Below are positions 46,007-52,285 of a DNA stretch of 52,285 bases, piece after piece. The notes under the pieces were generated by a model. It was given only the letters and a program-made list of their open reading frames with translations, did no database searches and was not told the DNA's origin. The position numbers and the translations under genes were made by a program. Source of the DNA: Lactobacillus acetotolerans DSM 20749 = JCM 3825 (GTDB lineage Bacteria > Bacillota > Bacilli > Lactobacillales > Lactobacillaceae); contig NZ_AYZC01000006.1 of assembly GCF_001436775.1 (NCBI RefSeq), positions 1 to 52,285 on the forward strand, in the 5' to 3' direction. Within the stretch, counting starts at the first letter, position 1. Each line of letters starts with the position of its first letter.

Positions 46007-47389
46007 ATGGATAATATTGTTTCTCAACAAATACCTCATGACGATGAGGCGGAAAAAGCCGTTTTAGGTGCGATTTTTATTGATCCAGAAGCAATTGCTG
46101 ATGCGAGTGTAATAGTTCAGCCCGAGGATTTTTATAAACGGGCTAACCAGTTAACCTTTCAGGCGATGTTGGATTTATCCGACCGGGGGGATGCAATCGA
46201 TCCACTTACGCTTCAAGATGAATTAACTAAGAAAAAGCAGTTAGAAGATATTGGCGGGATCGGTTATGTTTCTGAATTAGCATTAGCCACACCAACCGCT
46301 GCGCATATTACTTACTATGCTAAGATCGTGCACAGAAAAGCATTGTTGCGCAGACTGATTTCTGCCAGCCAAAAAATTATTAGCAATGCTATTCAGGATT
46401 CTGATGATGTCACCGACATTATTGATGATGCTGAGAGTGAGATCATGAATGTTTCCGCTGAAAATAGTACTGGCGGATTCAGGAAGATTAAAGACATTGT
46501 TAATTCAACAGTTGAAGAGATTAATAATATTCCAGATGACGGCAATATGGTCACCGGCTTGCCAACCGGATTTTCTGAGCTCGACAAGATGACCACTGGT
46601 TTTCATGATGGTGAATTGGTTATCGTGGCTGCTCGTCCTGGTGTCGGTAAAACCTCTTTTGCATTGAACGTGGCTCAATTTGTTGGATTGCATACAGATA
46701 AGACGGTTGCTATGTTCTCACTTGAAATGAGTGGCGAACAGTTAGTACAAAGAATGCTCGCTTCTGAGGGATTGATTGATTCGCAACATTTAAGAACGGG
46801 TCAATTAAATGAAGAAGAGTGGCGAAAATTGATCGTTGCCTCTGGCTCACTCGCTAATACCAGTATTTATATTGATGACACACCAGGTATTAAGATGAGT
46901 GAAATACGAGCTAAGTCTAGACGCTTGGCAAAAGAAAAAGGCAATCTTGGCCTGATTGTGGTTGATTATTTGCAGTTGATCGAAGGACCGCATAGTGAAT
47001 CACGTCAGCAAGAAGTTTCCGCTATTTCACGGCAGTTAAAGAAGCTAGCGAAAGAGTTACACGTACCCGTCATTGCATTGTCACAATTATCGCGTTCAGT
47101 TGAGCAACGGCAAGATAAACGTCCTGTGTTATCTGATATTCGTGAATCTGGTTCGATTGAACAGGATGCCGATATCGTGTCGTTTCTTTACCGTGATGAT
47201 TATTACCGTGATGATAGTGATGAAGAAAATAGTAATGCTGAAGTTACCCCAGAAGAGGATAATGGTGAGATAGAAGTTATTATTGAGAAGAACCGGTCGG
47301 GTAGCCGAGGAACTGTTAAATTGATGTTCTCAAAGCCGTATAACCGTTTCTCAAATTTGGATTATGCTCACGATGATCCTGGTAAATAA
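46007..47389 (+). CDS. dnaB: replicative DNA helicase DnaB
   Basis: The 460-residue hexameric helicase (called dnaC in B. subtilis) has an N-terminal primase-interacting domain (IPHDDEAEKAVLGAIFID). Its RecA-like motor has Walker A PGVGKTS near residues 211-217, LIVVDYLQLI as Walker B, LSQLSRSVEQR and the final EVIIEKNRSGSRGTV. An acidic insertion DDSDEENSNAEVTPEEDN near residue 405 is longer than average. The ribosome site is weak (AAGTGG). A terminator follows. Confidence 0.95.
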   Translation: MDNIVSQQIPHDDEAEKAVLGAIFIDPEAIADASVIVQPEDFYKRANQLTFQAMLDLSDRGDAIDPLTLQDELTKKKQLEDIGGIGYVSELALATPTAAHITYYAKIVHRKALLRRLISASQKIISNAIQDSDDVTDIIDDAESEIMNVSAENSTGGFRKIKDIVNSTVEEINNIPDDGNMVTGLPTGFSELDKMTTGFHDGELVIVAARPGVGKTSFALNVAQFVGLHTDKTVAMFSLEMSGEQLVQRMLASEGLIDSQHLRTGQLNEEEWRKLIVASGSLANTSIYIDDTPGIKMSEIRAKSRRLAKEKGNLGLIVVDYLQLIEGPHSESRQQEVSAISRQLKKLAKELHVPVIALSQLSRSVEQRQDKRPVLSDIRESGSIEQDADIVSFLYRDDYYRDDSDEENSNAEVTPEEDNGEIEVIIEKNRSGSRGTVKLMFSKPYNRFSNLDYAHDDPGK

Positions 47390-47395
47390 AAAATA

Positions 47396-47426
47396 AAATG
47401 TCCACTGATTAATGTGGGCATTTTTT
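47396..47426 (+). terminator. terminator after dnaB
   Basis: AAATGTCCAC pairs with GTGGGCATTT with one G-U pair and is followed by six T. Confidence 0.8.
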
Positions 47427-47463
47427 GTAGAAAAGAATTAAAAGAGTAAATAAGTATGCATTG

Positions 47464-47488
47464 ATTGTTTTGAACTAGCTAAAACAAT
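47464..47488. promoter_or_regulatory. 25-bp inverted repeat upstream of the CsbD gene
   Basis: ATTGTTTT and AAAACAAT, 9 bases apart, form a perfect inverted repeat about 125 bp before the CsbD-like gene. It is a possible operator; the regulator is unknown. Confidence 0.4.
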
Positions 47489-47614
47489 ACTTAAGTAAAT
47501 ATAGTATAGTTTAAGTGGCTTTCTAGGTGCTTTTTTAGTGACATTATTATATGAATCATGTACCACAAGAATGTAAACCTAAACTACATATTTTTAAGAA
47601 AGGACAGGTATTAT

Positions 47615-47815
47615 ATGTCTAAGGATACAGAAAACTTAAAAGATAAGGTAGCCGGCAAAGCAAAAGAAGTCGAAGGTAAAGGTACTGGAGACAAGGCTCG
47701 AGAAGTTGAAGGCAAGGCTCAAAAAGCTGCTGGAAAAGTCGGAGATAAGGCAAAAGAAGCTGCCGGTAAGGTAAAAGATAAAATTAATGAGGTTAAAGAC
47801 AATCTTAAGAAGTAA
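47615..47815 (+). CDS. CsbD-like stress response protein
   Basis: The 66-residue, highly charged protein consists of repeated GKAKEVEGK/AAGKV-type units. This is the CsbD family, induced by general stress in many bacteria, with unknown biochemical role; family members are often largely helical or disordered. The frame extends upstream to 47558, but AAGAAAGGA lies about 10 bases before the ATG at 47615 and the family match starts MSKDTENLKDKVAGK. It has its own terminator. Confidence 0.88.
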   Translation: MSKDTENLKDKVAGKAKEVEGKGTGDKAREVEGKAQKAAGKVGDKAKEAAGKVKDKINEVKDNLKK

Positions 47816-47831
47816 TTTAACCTTTGAATAG

Positions 47832-47873
47832 AAAATATCCCTAAGAGAAAAATTCTCTTAGGGATATTTTTAT
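47832..47873. terminator. bidirectional terminator after the CsbD gene
   Basis: A perfect 18-bp stem (47832-47849 with 47853-47870) with a 3-base loop and T tracts on both sides lies between convergent genes. Confidence 0.9.
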
Positions 47874-47905
47874 GTTTCATGTGTAACACGAATTTGCTTT
47901 ATGAA

Positions 47906-49141
47906 TTATTTCTTTTTAATTTTTTTGCTTTTACCTTTCTTCTTATTTACTTTTGCTTCAACGTTTTTAGGTAATTTCAAATTAGGGCTATCAGGATCGT
48001 AAAATTCAAAAAATACGGGTGCTTTCTTTGAATCGTTACTCTTTGGGTAAAAGTCATAACCATTTTCAATAAGAGGAAGATTCATATTCTTTCGGTAAGA
48101 ATTCCAAATATCTGTGAAAATAGCAATAATTACTTTACGTAATTTGGGATCAAGGGACATAATTACACGACTCAGACGGTAAGTCCCAATAATTTTATGT
48201 GCGGTAAGCTGATTAACGTCCTTAATATCAGAATTTTCGAAGGCATCAAAGAGGGCAGAGAACATCTCACTCCTTTTGTCTTCAGGAATAGAATTATTAA
48301 AATGAATTAAAGCATGACGCATAATGCGTGCGCCTGGAGTTAATCCTGCTGCTAATACGAAACTATCCCGACCGACTGACCAACGTCGGGGATCATGCTG
48401 GTATCGCATTGGTACGGTACTTTTGACAATCAAAGTTCGTTCAGGATGATCTAGCATAGTTCCGATAACAGAAGCTTCTGGCAGGTATGTCTTCATTTTA
48501 GATATAGTTCGGATAAATCCCGAGCTTGAAGAAATTTTATGGAAAAAGCCTGGTCCATCAAAGCATAATGCTTTAATTACTCGATCCTGTACTTGCTGTT
48601 TGGCTACACTTAAAGAGTATTGAGCAAAGTTGCCACCTTTAGAGTGCCCTAATAAATAAATCTGATCATCCTGGAATTTTCTAGCTATTTTGTTAAGGTA
48701 CTTAGCAGCAACGTTTTGCCCATAAATTTTGGGCATATAACTCATATTCATATCTTCATTCCAACCGATTATGGAACTGTCCGTGCCCCGATAAGCAATT
48801 ATGATTGTATTGGAATTTAACCTAAAAGTGGCAGCAGAAAATTGTAATGGATACGGATCCTTTTCCATTTTGTTAGTCCAGTCGAGGATTGTAATGTTAC
48901 CAAGACGGGGACTCTTAGTTAGAAGTAAAACTTCTGCTCCCGTTTCATCATGCATTTGGTGCTGAAAAGAGGGTAATTTACTTAATTTTTCGGCAACTTC
49001 TCCTAATGTGTGGTTAATTGCAGACTTATCAATGGGTAAATAAATGACAGAAGAAAGTAAAGATGCGTCGACACTGTTAAATGGCTTTTCTTTAAAACTG
49101 AGATCACCCCGCCAACGAAGATAATCAAGTGAACTTGCCAT
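47906..49141 (-). CDS. Mbeg1-like alpha/beta hydrolase (DUF2974)
   Basis: The 411-residue cytoplasmic protein has the Mbeg1/DUF2974 layout. The N-terminus is SLDYLRWRGDLSF, then IAYRGTDSSIIGWNEDMNM and the nucleophile elbow GHSKGGNFAQYS. This predicts a lipase- or esterase-like serine hydrolase; the Asp and His partners cannot be placed with certainty. The last 25 residues are almost all Lys (NVEAKVNKKKGKSKKIKKK), which may bind nucleic acid or anionic lipid. AAGGAAGG precedes the ATG. Substrate unknown. It is divergent from the following phosphatase gene. Confidence 0.78.
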   Translation of the reverse strand: MASSLDYLRWRGDLSFKEKPFNSVDASLLSSVIYLPIDKSAINHTLGEVAEKLSKLPSFQHQMHDETGAEVLLLTKSPRLGNITILDWTNKMEKDPYPLQFSAATFRLNSNTIIIAYRGTDSSIIGWNEDMNMSYMPKIYGQNVAAKYLNKIARKFQDDQIYLLGHSKGGNFAQYSLSVAKQQVQDRVIKALCFDGPGFFHKISSSSGFIRTISKMKTYLPEASVIGTMLDHPERTLIVKSTVPMRYQHDPRRWSVGRDSFVLAAGLTPGARIMRHALIHFNNSIPEDKRSEMFSALFDAFENSDIKDVNQLTAHKIIGTYRLSRVIMSLDPKLRKVIIAIFTDIWNSYRKNMNLPLIENGYDFYPKSNDSKKAPVFFEFYDPDSPNLKLPKNVEAKVNKKKGKSKKIKKK

Positions 49142-49244
49142 TTTATCCTTCCTTTCAAATTAAAAATGTGACACTATTTTATTGTAGCGAATTTTATTAA
49201 AAATAATCACTTAGAAGGACGAAATTAAGAAAAAAGAATAAAAG

Positions 49245-50348
49245 ATGAAAATTTTGAAAAGAATTGCTGTTACTATTTTGGTTATATTAGGAATATTGAT
49301 TGTTGCTTTGTTATTGTATTTTTGGTATATGCAAGCACATTATTATAGAATACCTGATCATAAGAAATTACCTGTAGGTAATAACCCAAGAGATGAATTA
49401 GTGCCAGGTAAAAAGTATACTGCTACTACTTATAATATTGGCTTCGGTGCGTATAATCATAACTTTGATTTCTTTATGGACGCTGGGGAATTAAAGAATG
49501 GAAAGAAAATACGAGGACATCGTGGAACAGCATTTTCAAAACAGGCTGTTTTGGACTCCACTCATGGTGTCATGAATGCTATGGATAAAGAAAATCCTGA
49601 CTTTATGTTTTTCCAAGAAATTGATACTAACTCAACTCGAAGTAAACACGTTAACCAGGTTCAGATGTTGGAGAATCATTTTCCTAATTATGGACATGTG
49701 TTTGCTAATAACTTCCATTCGGCATTCCTTGCCTGGCCACCATTTGATCCACATGGCAGTGTTCAATCAGGCTTGCTTAGCTTGAGCCGCTATCATATTA
49801 ATCATGCCGTTCGGCGTAAATACCCAGTTACAAAGGCTTTGATTTCTAAATTTACGGATCTTGATCGCTGTTTTGCCATGATGATCCTGCCAGTAAAGAA
49901 TGGCAAAAAATTAATTTTGATTAATAGCCATATGTCTGCCTATGACAAAGGTGGTAAAATGCGTAAAGCGCAGATGAAACTACTTGATTCCGTCATTGAA
50001 AAAGAATATAAAATGGGGAATTACGTGATTGTTGCAGGTGATTATAATCATGCTTTAGGTAAAGATATGATGACGCACTTCTCACATGAAGAAAAAATTC
50101 CCAGTTGGGTATCAGTACTTGATCAAAAAATGTTGGCTAAGCACTTTACTATGGTTAAAGCTGTAAACCGGGAGAAGATCCCGACAGTTAGGGCAACGGA
50201 TATGAAGTATGATCCGAAGGTTAACTATATGACGATCTGTGACGGCTACTTTGTTTCTGACAATATTAAAGCTAAAGCAACTAATATTAATACGGATTTT
50301 AAGTATGCGGATCACAACCCTGTAAGATTAGAATTTGAATTAAAATAG
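49245..50348 (+). CDS. membrane-anchored endonuclease/exonuclease/phosphatase family protein
   Basis: The 367-residue protein has one N-terminal membrane helix (about residues 7-28) and an outward-facing EEP-fold domain. Active-site motifs are FFQEIDTNSTRS (metal-binding Glu), INSHMSAYDKGG, VAGDYNHALG and the terminal YADHNPVRLEF with its catalytic Asp-His. Family members cleave phosphodiester or phosphomonoester bonds in nucleic acids, lipids or inositol phosphates, so this could be a surface nuclease or a sphingomyelinase-like enzyme. The ribosome site is weak (AAAAGAATAAAAG). No partner gene is adjacent in the same direction. Confidence 0.8.
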   Translation: MKILKRIAVTILVILGILIVALLLYFWYMQAHYYRIPDHKKLPVGNNPRDELVPGKKYTATTYNIGFGAYNHNFDFFMDAGELKNGKKIRGHRGTAFSKQAVLDSTHGVMNAMDKENPDFMFFQEIDTNSTRSKHVNQVQMLENHFPNYGHVFANNFHSAFLAWPPFDPHGSVQSGLLSLSRYHINHAVRRKYPVTKALISKFTDLDRCFAMMILPVKNGKKLILINSHMSAYDKGGKMRKAQMKLLDSVIEKEYKMGNYVIVAGDYNHALGKDMMTHFSHEEKIPSWVSVLDQKMLAKHFTMVKAVNREKIPTVRATDMKYDPKVNYMTICDGYFVSDNIKAKATNINTDFKYADHNPVRLEFELK

Positions 50349-50359
50349 CGCAAAAAAAT

Positions 50360-50392
50360 AAGCAATAGATTTCAAAAATCTATTGCTTTTTG
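50360..50392. terminator. terminator between EEP and MgtC genes
   Basis: A perfect 13-bp stem AAGCAATAGATTT/AAATCTATTGCTT between convergent genes is followed by T residues. Confidence 0.85.
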
Positions 50393-50397
50393 CTTTT

Positions 50398-51099
50398 TTA
50401 TCTGCCGCCACGTGTATAACTAATCCTTTTAATATCAGGATATTTACGTAGCGCCATTATAATATCATTTTCGTCGATTTTATTATTGATTACACCATCT
50501 ACGAAAAAAACGATATTAGTATCACTGACATCCAAGATTTTAACGGAAATGTTTTCTACCCCGTTAGCTTTTAATTCCCGCTCAATCGTATTCAATATGT
50601 GATGTGTGTTAACTGCTTCTATTTGTAAATTAAAACGGACGTGAACGATAATTTTATTAATCAAGGTATCATCATGAAACAGCATCTGTACAATGAACAA
50701 AAAGGCCGCAGATAGGATGCCGATAATATACATTCCGGCACCAACGGCCATACCGATAGCTGCGGTCGCCCAGACACCGGCGGCTGTAGTTAAACCTGAA
50801 ATCTGTTCTTTACGGACCAAGATTGTACCAGCGCCAATGAAGGAAATACCGGTAACAATCTGGGCCGCGATTCTTGAAGGGTCTAGAGCGACATCACGCA
50901 TACTTAATAAATCGGCAAAACCGTATTTTGATACGATCATAAAGAGGGCAGAGGCAATGGCTACAACAATATGAGTTCTAACTCCTGCGCTTTTTCTTTG
51001 AATTGCTCGTTCATAGCCGATTACCGCACCACAGATAGCTGCGACGACAATTCTTAATAGCCAGTCCAATTGAATAGGAAGAGACGTTAAACTAGTCAT
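50398..51099 (-). CDS. MgtC/SapB family membrane protein
   Basis: The 233-residue protein has four to five N-terminal helices carrying the MgtC signature AICGAVIGYERAIQRKSAGVRTH and the later GISFIGAGTILVRKEQISGLTTAAGVWATAAIGMAVG. A soluble C-terminal ACT-like domain (about residues 145-233) follows. MgtC proteins affect Mg2+ homeostasis, membrane potential or ATP synthase activity; the role in lactobacilli is unclear. The ATG at 51099 has GGAG 7 bases before it, so I prefer it to the open frame starting at 51159. Confidence 0.88.
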   Translation of the reverse strand: MTSLTSLPIQLDWLLRIVVAAICGAVIGYERAIQRKSAGVRTHIVVAIASALFMIVSKYGFADLLSMRDVALDPSRIAAQIVTGISFIGAGTILVRKEQISGLTTAAGVWATAAIGMAVGAGMYIIGILSAAFLFIVQMLFHDDTLINKIIVHVRFNLQIEAVNTHHILNTIERELKANGVENISVKILDVSDTNIVFFVDGVINNKIDENDIIMALRKYPDIKRISYTRGGR

Positions 51100-51250
51100 G
51101 AAGTCACTCCATTCTGTAAAAAAACTTATAACATGTCCTATTATACCCAATACCAACATGCAGTTATAACAAAAAGTGGGGAAAAGTCAAAAAATACTTG
51201 CGTGCCATTCGTTTATATGTTTTAATTAATATCGTTGTCAGTTAAGACAT

Positions 51251-51323
51251 GCTGACTTAGCTCAGTTGGCAGAGCACGTCATTAGTAATGATGAGGTCGG
51301 AGGTTCGAATCCTCTAGTCAGCA
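51251..51323 (+). tRNA. tRNA-Thr (anticodon AGT)
   Basis: A full cloverleaf can be drawn. The acceptor stem GCTGACT/AGTCAGC, D-stem GCTC/GAGC, anticodon stem CGTCA/TGATG with loop TTAGTAA (anticodon AGT, reading ACU), and T-arm GGAGG-TTCGAAT-CCTCT are all present, with discriminator A. The 3' CCA is not encoded. Confidence 0.93.
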
Positions 51324-51345
51324 CTATAAAGATTCATTTAGTGTT

Positions 51346-51398
51346 ATAAAGCTTTGTTTATCAGCGTTTTGTGAAGATAAATGAAGCTTTATTTTTTT
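51346..51398 (+). terminator. terminator after tRNA-Thr
   Basis: ATAAAGCTT pairs with AAGCTTTAT, extended by TTTATC/GATAAA with a 2-base internal loop, and is followed by seven T. Confidence 0.75.
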
Positions 51399-51426
51399 GA
51401 ATTAAAGTAAATGAAGCACATGATTC

Positions 51427-51450
51427 TGCACACGTTTTTGACTGTGTGCA
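51427..51450. repeat. TGCACAC/GTGTGCA inverted repeat
   Basis: Seven-base arms TGCACAC (51427-51433) and GTGTGCA (51444-51450) form a hairpin at the left edge of the repeated region. GTGTGCA recurs at 51511, 51634 and 51699. Confidence 0.6.
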
Positions 51451-51520
51451 TGAAAGAAATTTTGAGAATGCTAAGAATGCTATAATGACGCGGTTTATAA
51501 GCAATATTTTGTGTGCAACG
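51444..51520 (+). repeat. degenerate ~75-bp direct repeat, copy A
   Basis: The unit runs from GTGTGCATG through TAATGACG and a GG-TTTA-AAGC segment to TTTTGTGTGCA, parallel in order to copy B at 51634-51708. In this copy the hairpin is degenerate, but it carries an extended -10 promoter. Confidence 0.55.
51478..51486 (+). promoter_or_regulatory. extended -10 promoter of a non-coding transcript
   Basis: TGCTATAAT is an exact extended -10 element (TGN plus TATAAT). No open frame of note follows for 250 bases, and a terminator lies at 51675-51698, implying a transcript of about 200 nt. Confidence 0.45.
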
Positions 51521-51700
51521 GCAAAACGTTTTAAGATAATTTGGATAATAGGTTACTTGGAAGATTGAGTAAGTAAGAGTTGAAGTTCAATTTAGAGTAA
51601 GAAAAGAAATAATTTCTGTACATGGATTAAATCGTGTGCATGTTAAAGTTTAAGGATAGAATACATGTTGTAATGACGGGCTTTAAGCCCGTTTTTTTGT
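51493..51700 (+). ncRNA. candidate small RNA of about 200 nt
   Basis: The segment is bounded by the extended -10 promoter at 51478-51486 and by the ACGGGCTT/AAGCCCGT hairpin with seven T. No convincing open frame with a ribosome site is visible in it. It may be an independent small RNA or a leader left from a larger duplicated element. No known family was recognised. Confidence 0.35.
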
Positions 51701-51708
51701 GTGCATAA
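51634..51708 (+). repeat. degenerate ~75-bp direct repeat, copy B
   Basis: This is the second copy of the unit starting GTGTGCATG, with TAATGACGGGC, a perfect hairpin and TTTTTTTGTGTGCAT. The next gene's extended -10 promoter (TGATATAAT, 51710-51718) begins just after it. Confidence 0.55.
51675..51698 (+). terminator. rho-independent terminator
   Basis: ACGGGCTT pairs with AAGCCCGT at near-zero loop and is followed by seven T. It lies inside repeat copy B. Confidence 0.7.
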
Positions 51709-51709
51709 A

Positions 51710-51718
51710 TGATATAAT
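51710..51718 (+). promoter_or_regulatory. extended -10 promoter of the RNase H-like gene
   Basis: TGATATAAT is an exact extended -10 element 33 bases before the start codon at 51752. Confidence 0.5.
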
Positions 51719-51751
51719 AAAATTATAGTAAAGTATGAGATGGAGGCTAGA

Positions 51752-52252
51752 ATGGCTTATACAATTTATACAAGAGGCGTTGTAAGTAAATTCCCTGAAA
51801 AAGGGGATTTTGAATTAGGTTTTTGGTGTTATTACTTACGCACCATAAATCATACAGAATTAAAATGCGAAGTAATTAGTAGTAAAACTACTACTCCTAG
51901 AATGCAATTAAAAGCAGTTATAGAAGCTTTGAAAGCTTGTAAAGATATTGGCCCTCAAAATACAGTTAAGGTATATACAACTGATCAGCAATACTTTGAT
52001 AATTGCTTTAACGATAAAGCAAGTAGAAGAAAAAATAAAGATCTTTGGGAAGAAATAGATAATTTACAAATAGATAAACAACTAATGATGTTCCCAGCTG
52101 ATAAAGATAATAGTATTGAGGAAAGTAGGGGTATGAGAATATTAAAGAGTGCCCTTAAAGATACTCAAGAATATGATTCCACTTGGCAAGTCTCTAAATC
52201 TCAACCTAATATGGAAAAATATTTTGGTGTACGCGTGGTGCTAGTTGTTTAA
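51752..52252 (+). CDS. RNase H-like protein with lost catalytic residues
   Basis: The 166-residue protein resembles RNase HI in order of motifs. IYTRGV stands where IFTDGS carries the first catalytic Asp, PRMQLKAVIEALKA matches NRMELMAAIVALEA but has Gln for the catalytic Glu, and VYTTDQQYFDNC matches STDSQYV, keeping that Asp. KNKDLWEEIDNL matches KNVDLWQRLD. The usual final H-x-G/N-E-x-x-D region is not recognisable. With two or three of four metal ligands gone, it is probably an inactive fold used for binding. ATG 51752 has GGAGG 7 bases upstream; an ATG at 51740 precedes that site. The C-terminus (GVRVVLVV) is hydrophobic. Function unknown. Confidence 0.6.
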   Translation: MAYTIYTRGVVSKFPEKGDFELGFWCYYLRTINHTELKCEVISSKTTTPRMQLKAVIEALKACKDIGPQNTVKVYTTDQQYFDNCFNDKASRRKNKDLWEEIDNLQIDKQLMMFPADKDNSIEESRGMRILKSALKDTQEYDSTWQVSKSQPNMEKYFGVRVVLVV

Positions 52253-52285
52253 ATTAACCAAATAGCCTAGATTATAAGTTAAAAT

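Noticed and set aside
51427-51708. possible CRISPR array
   Set aside because: GTGTGCA recurs irregularly and the longer units are only two and degenerate, with no evenly spaced identical repeats or cas genes.

Overview
The window is a chromosomal segment of a low-GC Gram-positive bacterium, most likely a Lactobacillus of the acidophilus/helveticus/kefiranofaciens group. The evidence is the order rpmH-rnpA-yidC | oriC | dnaA-dnaN-yaaA-recF-gyrB-gyrA-rpsF-ssb-rpsR-gdpP-rplI-dnaB, a tandem deoxyadenosine/deoxyguanosine kinase pair, a secreted protein with SLAP (S-layer type) domains, pyruvate oxidase, and AGGAGG-type ribosome binding sites. The species cannot be fixed by eye. No prophage, insertion sequence or CRISPR array was seen.

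Layout. 1-2.4 kb: two related small membrane proteins, one truncated, and an ABC-F ATPase with a 28-residue leader peptide and a ribosome-site hairpin. 2.5-8.8 kb: a nucleoside importer with two BMP lipoproteins, an ATPase and two permeases. 8.9-18.5 kb: aldo/keto reductase, nagB under a GntR-type operator, the SLAP protein, the two deoxynucleoside kinases, a Cof-type HAD phosphatase and two NCS2 purine permeases. With the BMP importer these form a purine and deoxynucleoside salvage district. 18.6-21 kb: a copper module (two CopY operators, cupredoxin protein, Cu(I) P-type ATPase). 21.1-27.6 kb: MFS transporter, ClC antiporter, 6-phosphogluconate dehydrogenase and pyruvate oxidase under a cre-like site.

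27.8-32.7 kb, minus strand: mnmG, mnmE, yidC, rnpA and rpmH. 32.7-33.2 kb is oriC, with at least seven DnaA-box-like sites, plus further sites after dnaA. From 33.2 to 47.4 kb the replication, gyrase and ribosomal genes run away from the origin, with a likely S6:S18 autoregulatory leader before rpsF. 47.6-51.1 kb: CsbD-like stress protein, Mbeg1-type alpha/beta hydrolase, membrane-anchored EEP-family phosphatase and MgtC-family protein. 51.2-52.3 kb: tRNA-Thr(AGT), a repeat-bearing non-coding stretch with its own extended -10 promoter and terminator, and an RNase H-like protein that has lost catalytic residues.

The best leads for new biology are the ABC-F leader and attenuator at 2.27-2.42 kb, the repeat/putative small RNA next to tRNA-Thr together with the degenerate RNase H protein, the 22-bp duplication across the dnaA stop codon, and the structured intergenic element near 14.5 kb. 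All functions are inferred from sequence reading; no database or folding program was run.
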